A stretch of 64,000 bases of DNA from Chionis minor. Its lineage: Eukaryota > Chordata > Aves > Charadriiformes > Chionididae. A program made the position numbers and the translations under genes. Location: NCBI GenBank assembly GCA_013398295.1, contig VZSF01001070.1:20145-84144 (forward strand). Reading direction: 5' to 3'. The number at the start of each line of letters is the position of its first letter. Position 1 is the first letter of the stretch. Below the pieces are notes generated by a model. The model was given only the letters and a program-made list of their open reading frames with translations, was not told the DNA's origin and made no database searches. This document shows, in pieces, positions 63,787 to 64,000 of this stretch.

Positions 63787-64000
63787 GTATGAAAGGATGA
63801 ATTTTCCTGATCTCCTTTCTGTTGGATGCGTTTGAAACGGACCTGTAGAAGTTCATGAAAAGCATTGGCAAATCCTAGGTTTCAGAGTCATCCTAATTCT
63901 GTGCTGGCTGCCAGCCCTACCGTGTTTTTCTGCCCACTCCTTTTGCCCTGGTCCTTGCATCCAGGTAGTGAGCTGGGTCAGGAAACTGAGTTGTCCAAAA
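63787..64000 (+). other. Start of SSH1 intron 4 (truncated by window end)
   Basis: Begins GTATGA after CTG at 63784-63786. In human the protein continues with AVRLES, which must be encoded beyond the window. Nothing else is seen. Confidence 0.8.

Noticed and set aside
1..64000. CRISPR arrays, operons, tRNA or rRNA genes
   Set aside because: No regularly spaced repeats, polycistronic bacterial genes or tRNA-like A/B boxes were seen. All real genes are spliced vertebrate genes.

Overview
This window is vertebrate nuclear DNA, most likely from a bird. The evidence is short-intron versions of three vertebrate genes, a chicken-repeat-1 (CR1) LINE tail, a solo ERVL-like LTR, and a GC-rich promoter island interrupted by an assembly gap. 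No prokaryotic gene organisation is present. The species cannot be named from the sequence. Most open reading frames in the window are chance frames in introns or intergenic DNA; the real coding sequence is in small exons that I assembled by hand from splice sites and recognised protein sequence.

Layout. (1) 1-22216, plus strand: complete coding region of SVOP, a synaptic-vesicle MFS transporter-like protein, in 16 coding exons totalling 1647 nt (548 codons plus stop). The 5' leader is partly present, and a long AT-rich 3' UTR probably runs to about 26.0-26.35 kb. (2) About 26.4-30.05 kb: intergenic DNA between the convergent 3' ends of SVOP and DAO. (3) 30055-37519, minus strand: complete coding region of DAO (D-amino-acid oxidase), 10 coding exons totalling 1044 nt (347 codons plus stop). 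Its catalytic residues fall at the same numbers as in the mammalian enzyme. (4) About 37.5-41.1 kb: upstream DNA shared head-to-head by DAO and SSH1, ending in a CpG-rich island with a 452-nt run of N (40530-40981). (5) 45455 to the window end, plus strand: 5' part of SSH1 (slingshot cofilin phosphatase 1). Three early coding exons are visible. The first coding exon is not visible and probably lies in the gap; the phosphatase domain is beyond the window.

The order and relative orientation SVOP / DAO (opposite) / SSH1 match, as I recall it, the arrangement on human 12q24.11, which supports orthology. The genes are not an operon. SVOP and SSH1 relate to synaptic vesicles and actin dynamics, and DAO is a peroxisomal D-serine-degrading flavoenzyme. 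Any functional link is only chromosomal proximity.

I did not find a new multi-gene biological system. The items most worth a second look are: a perfect 25-bp inverted repeat with a 19-nt loop in SSH1 intron 1; a GC-AG intron in SVOP; a tandem duplication carrying a branch-point-like motif next to SVOP exon 7; two DAO protein oddities (Arg at position 185 where mammals have Trp, and a C-terminal PRL instead of SHL); overlapping uORFs in the SVOP leader; and the gap over the predicted SSH1 first exon.
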